This document shows, piece after piece, positions 1 to 7,909 of a stretch of DNA of 21,374 nt. Made by a program: the position numbers and the translations under genes. The number at the start of each line of letters is the position of its first letter. The stretch's first letter is position 1. Under the pieces are notes generated by a model, which was not told the DNA's origin, made no database searches, and saw nothing but the letters and a program-made list of their open reading frames with translations. Source of the stretch: a virus. The stretch is from positions 1-21,374 of IMG/VR virus record IMGVR_UViG_3300030328_000546, one strand, 5' to 3'.

Positions 1-2272
1 CCTCTGTATAAAACAAATTAGCGTATGGAATATTATAACGCAAGTTTTTCCAAACATCTTCTGCATCTTTGTTTCCCGTTGTCAACCCTACAAATAATTC
101 GCCAAAATCTTTAAATGTTGCATATCCTGCTCCTAATGTTGCTTCATCCCATTTATGATAGTACCTACCATACTCTCCTGCAAGGAAATCTCCAAACATC
201 CCTGCAAAGCCACTTTGCACTAAAGCATCAATTAATACTGCTGGATCATCATATGCTGGCGGTTCTTTGCCTTTAAGCATGTTTTTAGCGGCAATTGATG
301 CATATCCTAGACCTACTGCTGGCAATAAATGAACAACTCCCGGTAATCCGAGTTCCATTGTTCTTGGATAAGTGTTCATTACAATACTCATTGTATGGGT
401 TCTGAATTCCCAAAACAAATGAGTTGCCGCATCTGGCAGTGTACCTCTATTAAAGCTACCATACATTAACGCACGTTCTTTGCCTGTAGCTTCTGGTACA
501 CCAAACTTAGATTCGTGAATAAAGAATCTATCTAGCTTCCTAGCAATTGTTTCCGGGCCTTTTTGTTGCCTAATCCAATCTCCAGATATGTAATTATTAC
601 TGGCATTACCATCTATTCTAAAGTCTTTTTCATTAAATGTACCAATTTCTTTTAATTTTCTCCAATCTTTATCAGTAATTCCATACTCTTTCATTAATTT
701 AGCGAATCTAGGGTCAAGATTATCGAAGTTCTTGGATAGTATCTGATTGGCAAAATGGTTTGAGGACATCATTGTAAAGCCTTCTCTCATCCAGTTTGTC
801 CATCCGTGAGAGCCATTCCATGTTAAAAAATGATCCTGTAATCTCGATAACCTACCAGCAATAGGTGTTGACATTACTGATCTAGCAGATGCACCAAATA
901 CACCTTCAAAGCCAATTCCTAACATCCTAAGAACTGAACGTTCCTTATCACCTACTTTTTGGAATACTCGTCTATATAAATGATTAACCATCCCCAAATA
1001 TGCAGTATCAGGTGAAACTCCCTGATAATGTAGGTTTATTGATGTTGACCACAAATCGCCAAAGGAACTGACCATTTGTTTACCTAGTTTTGTAACTGTT
1101 TGCCATGCTTGCCATCCAACTACAAACTTTGCTAGGGATGCATTACCAACTATATATGATTCCCCTGAAACCTGATAAAGTGCCGCTTTAAGTCGCCATT
1201 CATCTATTTTTGATATTTTTCCTGTTACACGTTCATGTTCAATTAATCTATTTAATTCCTTTTCTGGTAATACATTTTTTGTTGTAGTTGTACCATCTGG
1301 TGCATTAACTTTTTCTGTCCATCCATATCCTAGTGTTTCACCTAATGCCAAATGATTGTCCATTGTGTCCATATTGGCAAAAATAGACTTACCTATGTTA
1401 TAGTACCCGAATGCATCATTGTATTTCATGATGGAAGATTTATCGTTAAATACGAGTATTCTTTGTACTTCCATCAATTGTTTTAATGGTGTAACCCTAT
1501 CAAATCTATCTCCTAATATTTCTGAGGCTCTTTGGAATGTATTTGGTTTTCTTTTCTCTTTTAATCTGTGAGTTATACTATCATAAATATCATCAAGCAA
1601 TTCATCTATATTTGTACCAGATTTAACATTATCTAATGTTTTGCGATGATCAATTAAACCTTTTATCTGATCTATCCATTGTTCTTTTGGAGTATCTAAT
1701 ACCCTTACAGGATCATGCCATGTTGTAGTTACATGATCATCTCTCCAAAACATACCAGCACCGTATGCGTTTGCTTCAGCAACTTGGAGCTTTTTCTCAT
1801 CATTTAGTAGTTTTGCCAGTTTAAATGCTTGTTCATTACCTGATGTAGATGTTCCGTTAAAAGGATAAAGTTCGTCTACTAAATCTTCTACAAATAATGG
1901 ATCATCCAATAATTTAACCATTTGTCGATTAGTTAGATTCATAGATGTTAATATACGAGCATTTCTAGCTTCTGATCGTGCTTGTGCATTAATCCATAAT
2001 CCATTTTTACCTACTAAAAAATTCCATAATACTTTAAATGGTTTATCTGAATTTTCTATTCCTTCTCTGAGTGCCGCTAACGATTGCTGGCTACGTCTTT
2101 TAGAAATTTCTCTTGATATAGTAAGTTTTTGATTCGCTTCAGATTTAGAAGAAATATCTTTTACAAAATCGGTTATTGACTCCGAATTTGGTAAATCATT
2201 AATTATATGTTCTACTTCATCATCAACAAATCCTGCTTCAGTTAGATATTTACGACATGCATCAACACTCAT
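1..2272 (-). CDS. Large internal virion (ejection) protein, gp16-like, 3' end cut by window edge
   Basis: A single reading frame is open for 757 codons from the ATG at 2272-2270 to the left edge with no in-frame stop, so the C-terminus lies outside. The protein begins MSVDACRKYLTEAGF and is mostly helical in character, with a hydrophobic stretch (GVVHLLPAVGLGYASIAA, near residue 645) and a visible end NTPYANLFYTE that recalls the conserved closing segment of large podovirus internal proteins. T7 gp16 (about 1318 aa) is ejected into the host and spans the envelope; this is the likely counterpart of its central and C-terminal part. No lytic transglycosylase motif is visible. The start overlaps the upstream stop as ATGA, and AGAGGT lies six bases before the ATG, so it has its own ribosome binding site. 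Assignment rests on size, position after gp14/gp15-like genes and overall character, not on a motif proof. Confidence 0.72.
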   Translation of the reverse strand, partial: MSVDACRKYLTEAGFVDDEVEHIINDLPNSESITDFVKDISSKSEANQKLTISREISKRRSQQSLAALREGIENSDKPFKVLWNFLVGKNGLWINAQARSEARNARILTSMNLTNRQMVKLLDDPLFVEDLVDELYPFNGTSTSGNEQAFKLAKLLNDEKKLQVAEANAYGAGMFWRDDHVTTTWHDPVRVLDTPKEQWIDQIKGLIDHRKTLDNVKSGTNIDELLDDIYDSITHRLKEKRKPNTFQRASEILGDRFDRVTPLKQLMEVQRILVFNDKSSIMKYNDAFGYYNIGKSIFANMDTMDNHLALGETLGYGWTEKVNAPDGTTTTKNVLPEKELNRLIEHERVTGKISKIDEWRLKAALYQVSGESYIVGNASLAKFVVGWQAWQTVTKLGKQMVSSFGDLWSTSINLHYQGVSPDTAYLGMVNHLYRRVFQKVGDKERSVLRMLGIGFEGVFGASARSVMSTPIAGRLSRLQDHFLTWNGSHGWTNWMREGFTMMSSNHFANQILSKNFDNLDPRFAKLMKEYGITDKDWRKLKEIGTFNEKDFRIDGNASNNYISGDWIRQQKGPETIARKLDRFFIHESKFGVPEATGKERALMYGSFNRGTLPDAATHLFWEFRTHTMSIVMNTYPRTMELGLPGVVHLLPAVGLGYASIAAKNMLKGKEPPAYDDPAVLIDALVQSGFAGMFGDFLAGEYGRYYHKWDEATLGAGYATFKDFGELFVGLTTGNKDAEDVWKNLRYNIPYANLFYTE

Positions 2273-3201
2273 AAAATACCTCTACAGTTATTATAATTAA
2301 TAATTCCTTCTTCTCGTTTTTGTAAATCTATTGGTTCTTGCTTAAATTCAGCAGATTGCCTATCTAAATTAGATTGATGCAATTGAATTTGTTTTTGTCT
2401 AAATTCTATATCATTAATTGTTAATTCCATAGTTGGAGGTGTTGTTGTTACAGGATCGAGATCATTTACTAACATATTACTTGTAGGAGTACTTTCACCA
2501 TTAGTCGTTAAAGCTACTGCTAAATTTTGTTGATGGGTATTTTGATCTGTACTAGCAATTTTTTTTCTTAATCCACTTAATTTCCCTAATCCACCAAATC
2601 CAAATCCTAATACTCCGGCAATTCCTACATCTGCCATTGCACCTAACCAATTAACATCTCTTCCTAAACTTTTTAAATGTGTTTGTTTAACTACTTCAAA
2701 TGCTGTTTGTCCTGCCATTGCATTTGCTGACATTGCTAACATGGGCATCTTATTCGCTATTCGTGCAACTTTAGATATTCTACCAGCCCATCCTACAAAT
2801 GGGATATAGTTAATTGGATCAGGGATACTTCCTGCAATCATTCCAGTTATTCCTCCAAAACTAAGCATACTTGTATTTTTCATGTATGTAGCATAAAACT
2901 TATCTCTTTCATTCATTTGTTGTAATACATTTGCTTGAGTATCAGTCATTCCTTCTTTGTATTGAACTCCTGATTCTGCATATCCTTTTTCTTTAAATTG
3001 TTCTTCTGATATTACTTCACTATCAGTTAATGAATCTATATAATCAATTGCATGAACAAATGAGTTGTCATGGAATGCATAATTAGCAGATTGTTTTAAT
3101 ACACCCCACGATGAAGGTACATAATTATTAATCGCTTCATTAACAAACATTTGCTGATACATTCCTTCTTGCCATTCAAAAGGATATTCAGGTAATATCA
3201 T
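2269..3201 (-). CDS. Probable internal virion/ejection protein with hydrophobic segments (310 aa)
   Basis: The preferred start is the ATG at 3201-3199, which overlaps the preceding TAA as TAATG; a TTG three codons upstream (3210) would give 313 aa but lies inside the previous gene. Residue numbers here follow the ATG start. An acidic N-terminal third is followed by glycine-rich hydrophobic segments around residues 112-138 (GGITGMIAGSIPDPINYIPF) and 184-205 (GVAGVLGF-type helices), the second ending in a basic GLRKK. The xDPxNxxPF pattern inside a hydrophobic stretch is a recurring feature of large podovirus ejection proteins of the gp16 type. The last about 90 residues are polar, Thr/Gln-rich and probably disordered. 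It ends in an ATGA overlap with the large gp16-like gene. I infer that the two are products of a split ejection protein, inserted together in the host membrane. Membrane activity is inferred from composition only. Confidence 0.6.
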   Translation of the reverse strand: MILPEYPFEWQEGMYQQMFVNEAINNYVPSSWGVLKQSANYAFHDNSFVHAIDYIDSLTDSEVISEEQFKEKGYAESGVQYKEGMTDTQANVLQQMNERDKFYATYMKNTSMLSFGGITGMIAGSIPDPINYIPFVGWAGRISKVARIANKMPMLAMSANAMAGQTAFEVVKQTHLKSLGRDVNWLGAMADVGIAGVLGFGFGGLGKLSGLRKKIASTDQNTHQQNLAVALTTNGESTPTSNMLVNDLDPVTTTPPTMELTINDIEFRQKQIQLHQSNLDRQSAEFKQEPIDLQKREEGIINYNNCRGIL

Positions 3202-4442
3202 TAGTTCCAAATTTCTCTAAGATTAATATCAAGTTCCCACAAGTTATTAATAAATCTTGCGGCAGGAACAGTCCAATCTGCTCCCGGTAACTGTTGTAAG
3301 AATGTAAATGGTCTGTTAAATCTATCCATAAATTCACGAAGTACATCTTGTGCTTGTTCTTCATCTAAAAATGTTTGTCCTTCTACATATTTATCACCAT
3401 GTACTTCTTTCGCTTTATCTTCAAGCATTTTATATAAGGGTTTTATAGCATATTGAAATTCTAAATCACCAATATCACCAGTTAATTTAGAAACTCCTCT
3501 TCTTAAACCAGCAAATGAAGTCCATGCGTCTTCTTTACCTTTTTCAAATTCTTCTGTAGTTACAGCAGTACCCCAACCTTCTTCACGATTTGCAGGATTT
3601 ACACCTTCTTTATATAAATTTCTTACATTCTCATGATTATAATCAAAAAACCAACTTGTTAAGTATTCTAATATCTGATCTGAAGCAGAAGCACCTAGTA
3701 ATTCTTCATTACTTACAACATGCTTTTGCCCTTCTTTATTTATCATTGCACCAATTAATTTAGCATTTGTAGGTGATGTTCCTTCTGGATGCCAGAATAC
3801 CCCTATCCAGTAACCTTCTTGACCACCACTTTTAGGTATTAATGCTTTATACATATATGGTGCATTACCTCTCATTAAATCATCTAATATTTGTTGTTCT
3901 AATCTGGCTTCAGCAGAAATTTGTTGCCCTTGCTCATTCATTCTTGGTATTTTTGCCGCCAATCCGGGTGCAATCATAGGATTATTTATATCAACTAAAC
4001 CAGCATTTAACCCTTTTGCTATAGTTTGTTGTTTGTATTCATCATATTTTTCTTGAGACATTAATTCCCTATTTAATCCAAATATGAGATCAGGAGTTTG
4101 ATTTGCTATAAATATTGATCCTTTTGCTACCATTTCAGGGCTTTGTTTTGCCGCTTCAAATTTTTTAGATGGATATAATAAATTTAATCTTTGACCTTCA
4201 TTTCTTAAAGGAGCAACATTCCAATCCTGAAGAACTGGATCAGTTTCATATATATTTTTAATTACATCATAAGGAGAAGAATTTTTATCAATTCTTTGGT
4301 TTTGCCACAAAAAATTAACACGACCTGTAATTTCTCGTCTAAGTTTATCTCTCATCACAGGGGACATCATACCACTCATATGGTAAGTATGTTCCTGTTT
4401 AAAGGCTTCATCATGAAAATCTTTTAATGTACTATCCCACAT
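3201..4442 (-). CDS. Unknown protein of the ejection-protein block (413 aa)
   Basis: I do not recognise a family. The ATG at 4442-4440 follows the stop of the gp15-like gene by five bases, and the stop overlaps the next ATG as TAATG, so it is translated as part of the ejection-protein cluster. Upstream is only a weak purine-rich AGTAAGAAAT. The protein is soluble-looking, mixed alpha/beta in character, rich in Glu, Asn and Gln, and has no signal peptide or membrane segment. It has a Trp-rich C-terminal region (residues 390-413, including ADWTVPAARF and LWELDINLREIW). By position it may be an internal core or ejection protein, either a detached C-terminal part of gp15 or a detached N-terminal part of gp16. 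Both are inference; no catalytic motif, including that of a transglycosylase, could be picked out. Confidence 0.6.
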   Translation of the reverse strand: MWDSTLKDFHDEAFKQEHTYHMSGMMSPVMRDKLRREITGRVNFLWQNQRIDKNSSPYDVIKNIYETDPVLQDWNVAPLRNEGQRLNLLYPSKKFEAAKQSPEMVAKGSIFIANQTPDLIFGLNRELMSQEKYDEYKQQTIAKGLNAGLVDINNPMIAPGLAAKIPRMNEQGQQISAEARLEQQILDDLMRGNAPYMYKALIPKSGGQEGYWIGVFWHPEGTSPTNAKLIGAMINKEGQKHVVSNEELLGASASDQILEYLTSWFFDYNHENVRNLYKEGVNPANREEGWGTAVTTEEFEKGKEDAWTSFAGLRRGVSKLTGDIGDLEFQYAIKPLYKMLEDKAKEVHGDKYVEGQTFLDEEQAQDVLREFMDRFNRPFTFLQQLPGADWTVPAARFINNLWELDINLREIWN

Positions 4443-4447
4443 ATTTC

Positions 4448-7000
4448 TTACTTAATTTTGGCTCTTGTTGCTTGATTTACTTGTATCCATTTTTCTTGAA
4501 CTCTATCTGTTGGAATAACTTGCCCTTTTTGTATCATTTGTGCTAACCAATCCCATTCCATAGGAAGATAATGTTCCATTTGAGCAAATGCCATAAGTCT
4601 TTGTTGCGAGTTTACAGTACCATATTTATCTAATTCTTGTGGTAATGTATTAAGATACTCAGCTAACGCTTCTGGAGTAGGAAGTTGACCAATATTTGAT
4701 AATTTAGTAAGAGTATCTTTTGAAAGAACATTATATTTATTTTCTTCAAAAATGCCCTTACTATTTAACCATTTAAAATATTCCGGTAAATTGTACACAC
4801 CATTTTTAGCAAGAAAGGCTTCCTGCTGTGATTCATCAAATCCTGTTTGTTGTGGTTCTTGTTCTAATTGAGTTATTCTTGCTCTAAAATGATTATTAAT
4901 TGTATCAGTTAATGCTCGATGCTGTTTTTCCAATTGTATGGGTGCAGATGTATTGTTTAAATTACCATCTATTCCATTTTGCATGTGAAATTTAAGTTGA
5001 TCTACTGTATATGAATCTTTATGATAGGCTAATTGCATTAATCCATTCATATGGTTGTATAATGCATTTATTTCTGCTAATTGATTAGCATCTGGAATAT
5101 TTTTACCAAATGTTGGAAATGTATTTTGAAATGATGCACCTCCTGCTGTCAGGTGATTTTTTAGATTTGCTATATATACACTAGCAATTTGGTCTTTATG
5201 TGCATTGAATTCACCTACTTTAAATTTTGCTTCTTCTGCATCCTTTTCCGCTTTTATTAAAGCCTTTTTTTGAGCCTCAGTATATTTCTTTTGTGCAATT
5301 GATGCTTTATTAATAACATCTGCCATTACTGCTTGTCTAATTGCAATAACGTCTTGATATTTGCGGTCTGGATCAGATAAGTCTCTTCCTATACCAGCTT
5401 GTAGTAATTGTTTACCCCCTGCTGTTTTATCATCTAATTTTGTATGATCAACAATCCATACATCATCACCATTAACTTTTACTCGTTTTCCATATTTAAG
5501 TAATATCGTTGCATTTGCACCGGGGCCTGAATTTATTAAGTTATATAGCTGACTAACAAAAGTATTTTTCTTTGCATTGGCAATTGTGGTTTCATGTTTC
5601 TTTTCTAATCCCTTTTGGGTTGCTTGATCAGTTCTTACTTTTGCTTCTATTATTTTACTGATATGGCGTGTTCTTAACTCAGGATTTAATTTTTTAAGTT
5701 CCTTATTATCTTTAGGTTGCCATTTACCATCTATTACATCTGCATATTTACTTATATTACCATCAAAATCTCTAGTTAATTCTAATGACATTCCTGCTAA
5801 TAAATCACCTAAATCATTAAGATCGGAATCTCTTTTCTCAGATTTATCTGTTTTCTTTTTTTGTTCTGCTTCTCTTTCTCTTCTTAGTTCTTCCCTCCAT
5901 AGCATTTCATAGCGTTCTGATTTAGATATTTTTCCATAAACTTCATCATTTCCAACTGTTTGCCATAGATTATTAAAATTAAAATCTTCTCTTGCATACT
6001 GCTGGCGCATAAATCCTAATAAACTTTCACGCTGAGTATCCCTAGTTGCAGATTCAATATCTGATACAGTTTTGTTATGTATCCTGTCTTTATCTTTAAA
6101 AAGAAAGTTATCATAATAAATACTGTCTAAAGTAATTATATCACCATTTTCATTTTTATATTTATAATTACCTTTTACTGCTTGTTGTAAAATTCCTTCT
6201 CTATATTTAACTGGGTCTTGTCCTTCAGGAGTATTCCAATATTGTCCTGAAAACTCAGCATTTAACATTAATTGTCCAAAATGGTGCTTTTTATCTGATA
6301 CTTCTTGTGGTGTCCATGTTCCTAGATGTCCTAATTCTTCAATTTCTTGAATCATTTTTAAACGTAAATTATTAGCTTCTTTAGCTCCTGCATATCTTCC
6401 TTGTGTTTGATAAATTCTCATTACATCTTGCTTAAATTTAGCTTCATGTTGATTTAATACTGCAAGAGTCTGTTTACCTTGTAATTGAGTAACTTGACCA
6501 ATTAAATCACTAACAATATCAGTTTCATCACTTATCCATTGATCTTCAACCATAGAACGAACTTCTTCAGATAAATCATCTGGCATTTCCATTCCAGTAA
6601 TATTATGTTGAAGTTCATTCCCAAGATATAAATCAGATTTACCATCTACATCTTTTGTTCTATATTTATCTAATACATCTTTTAGTTTAAGATGCTGATA
6701 ACCAGTATTAGGAAGTTCAGTTGCAAGTAATTCCCTAATACGCTGTGTATCTTTTGCTTTTTCTAATAAAAGACTTTTTGCTTGAAGAACATTCGCAGTT
6801 TTTTCTGAGTTTGCATATATTTCTTGATACTGGTTAAGACTCCCAATAAGAGAATCCATAACATTTGAAACAGTTAATACTTTGTCTGGTATATTAGAGG
6901 GACGAGTAAATTCCTCCCGAGCAGGAGTAACTTGATATACTCTTCTATCTTGAGGATATTGTTTTGGATTATGATATTGTGGTTTTTCTATAGTTGCCAT
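4448..7000 (-). CDS. Internal virion protein, gp15-like (850 aa)
   Basis: A long hydrophilic, highly charged and helical protein placed directly after the gp14-like gene, as gp15 follows gp14 in T7. T7 gp15 is 747 aa and forms part of the internal core stacked on the portal and of the ejected periplasmic tunnel; this protein is about 100 residues longer. Visible features are a polar N-terminus, helical segments rich in Gln, Lys and Glu throughout, and a strongly charged coiled-coil-like patch near residues 365-395 (REELRREREAEQKKK). The Ala/Lys/Glu-rich stretch around residues 570-600 is similar. No membrane segment is evident. The ATG abuts the preceding TAA with no gap. An excellent ribosome binding site, AGGTGGAG, lies eight bases before the start inside the gp14-like gene. 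Assignment is by size, composition and gene order. Confidence 0.72.
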   Translation of the reverse strand: MATIEKPQYHNPKQYPQDRRVYQVTPAREEFTRPSNIPDKVLTVSNVMDSLIGSLNQYQEIYANSEKTANVLQAKSLLLEKAKDTQRIRELLATELPNTGYQHLKLKDVLDKYRTKDVDGKSDLYLGNELQHNITGMEMPDDLSEEVRSMVEDQWISDETDIVSDLIGQVTQLQGKQTLAVLNQHEAKFKQDVMRIYQTQGRYAGAKEANNLRLKMIQEIEELGHLGTWTPQEVSDKKHHFGQLMLNAEFSGQYWNTPEGQDPVKYREGILQQAVKGNYKYKNENGDIITLDSIYYDNFLFKDKDRIHNKTVSDIESATRDTQRESLLGFMRQQYAREDFNFNNLWQTVGNDEVYGKISKSERYEMLWREELRREREAEQKKKTDKSEKRDSDLNDLGDLLAGMSLELTRDFDGNISKYADVIDGKWQPKDNKELKKLNPELRTRHISKIIEAKVRTDQATQKGLEKKHETTIANAKKNTFVSQLYNLINSGPGANATILLKYGKRVKVNGDDVWIVDHTKLDDKTAGGKQLLQAGIGRDLSDPDRKYQDVIAIRQAVMADVINKASIAQKKYTEAQKKALIKAEKDAEEAKFKVGEFNAHKDQIASVYIANLKNHLTAGGASFQNTFPTFGKNIPDANQLAEINALYNHMNGLMQLAYHKDSYTVDQLKFHMQNGIDGNLNNTSAPIQLEKQHRALTDTINNHFRARITQLEQEPQQTGFDESQQEAFLAKNGVYNLPEYFKWLNSKGIFEENKYNVLSKDTLTKLSNIGQLPTPEALAEYLNTLPQELDKYGTVNSQQRLMAFAQMEHYLPMEWDWLAQMIQKGQVIPTDRVQEKWIQVNQATRAKIK

Positions 7001-7909
7001 TTAATATGCTCCACCTGTTCTATACCATGAATGTGATCCACCGCTAGATCCTCTTGATTTAAAATTACCATATTTAGTTCTTTTATTCCAACTCCAACCT
7101 TTTGCTCTCATTTCACCTTTACCAATTGGGCCGCCCATTGATCCCGGCCCTCCTTTTCTTGTAGATGCTGTTCGTGATCCCGGAGTTGCCGCATGTCTCC
7201 TGTTAGGTTGTCTCCTGTTAGGATTAATCTTATAGTGTCTTCTACGATTTGCTCTACTGTTATCTGATCTACGTTCTAATTTAGTATTACTTTTATTAGC
7301 ATCAGATATGCCTTTAACTTCAGAAGCTACTTTTGCACCTTGCAAACCCCATGTAAATGCTTTAGTACCCCCTGCTGTTCCTGCGGAATAAACACTAGCG
7401 GCAGTTTGTGCAATATCTGCTACAGCTTGCATTCTTGAATTATCGATAGTCCTTTTAGCATCTCTTTTTAATCCACTAGCATAAGCATTTGCTTGGTTCC
7501 ATTCAGTTTTATTCTGATTTTCTGTATCACGTCGAATAGCTTTCATTTGGTTTTTAGTATTTAATATAGCACCCATTTGGGCATGTAATCCTTCTTGTGC
7601 TATATTACTCAATACTGCTTGAGGTGTACCACCATCAACAACTGCCCCACTAGCACCAGCAGATGCTTTTGCAGAACCTTCAGCTTGCATTGCACCAGTT
7701 TGAATCTGACTTGCAACTTTATGGCCTTGTTCTAATGTTTGGAACTGGTTATATTGAGCTTCTTTTTTCCTTTGATTAACATTATATCTGGCGGTTAATA
7801 AACTGTCCCTACCAGCATCTAACATGCCTTGTGCTTGATTCCTAGCACCAGCTAATCCACTAAGTACTTTTGCTCCCCCTGCTACTGCGGCAATTGTTGC
7901 AAATGCCAT
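7001..7909 (-). CDS. Internal virion protein, gp14-like, with Arg/Gly-rich C-terminal extension (302 aa)
   Basis: The N-terminal about 200 residues have the typical gp14/internal virion protein B pattern. There is a short Ala/Gly-rich hydrophobic start (MAFATIAAVAGGAKVLSG), then long Ala/Gln-rich helices (residues 21-75) and a Gly/Ala-rich turn containing SAKASAGASGAVVDGGTP (79-96). Further helices follow to about residue 200. T7 gp14 is 196 aa and is ejected into the host outer membrane to open the channel. The extra about 100 residues here (205-302) are Arg/Gly/Ser-rich and basic, with a tandem PNRRQ-PNRRH, and look disordered. The start overlaps the stop of the tail tubular B gene as TAATG, with AGGGGG six bases upstream. 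Order with gp12-, gp15- and gp16-like neighbours matches T7. The extension is unusual for the family and may bind DNA or RNA; that is a guess from charge. Confidence 0.8.
   Translation of the reverse strand: MAFATIAAVAGGAKVLSGLAGARNQAQGMLDAGRDSLLTARYNVNQRKKEAQYNQFQTLEQGHKVASQIQTGAMQAEGSAKASAGASGAVVDGGTPQAVLSNIAQEGLHAQMGAILNTKNQMKAIRRDTENQNKTEWNQANAYASGLKRDAKRTIDNSRMQAVADIAQTAASVYSAGTAGGTKAFTWGLQGAKVASEVKGISDANKSNTKLERRSDNSRANRRRHYKINPNRRQPNRRHAATPGSRTASTRKGGPGSMGGPIGKGEMRAKGWSWNKRTKYGNFKSRGSSGGSHSWYRTGGAY
7194..7222 (-). repeat. 14-base tandem direct repeat, period 15
   Basis: The sequence TGTCTCCTGTTAGG occurs twice, at 7194-7207 and 7209-7222, with a period of 15 bases, exactly five codons. 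On the coding strand it gives the tandem PNRRQ-PNRRH in the basic tail of the gp14-like protein. The near identity at DNA level suggests a recent slippage or duplication that lengthened the arginine-rich tail in frame. Confidence 0.8.

Noticed and set aside
2255-2285. Frameshift error or programmed frameshift joining the 310-aa and the gp16-like genes
   Set aside because: The downstream gene has its own ATG in an ATGA overlap with AGAGGT at good spacing, and the upstream protein ends in a linker-like polar stretch. No slippery heptamer was seen at the junction.
2269-3210. TTG start at 3210 for the 310-aa ejection protein
   Set aside because: The TTG lies inside the upstream gene, while the ATG three codons later forms a TAATG overlap like several other junctions here. 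The ATG is the simpler start.
1-4442. Lytic transglycosylase domain as in T7 gp16
   Set aside because: No catalytic Glu with the usual flanking GLMQ-type motif could be found in the 413-aa, 310-aa or the visible part of the gp16-like protein.
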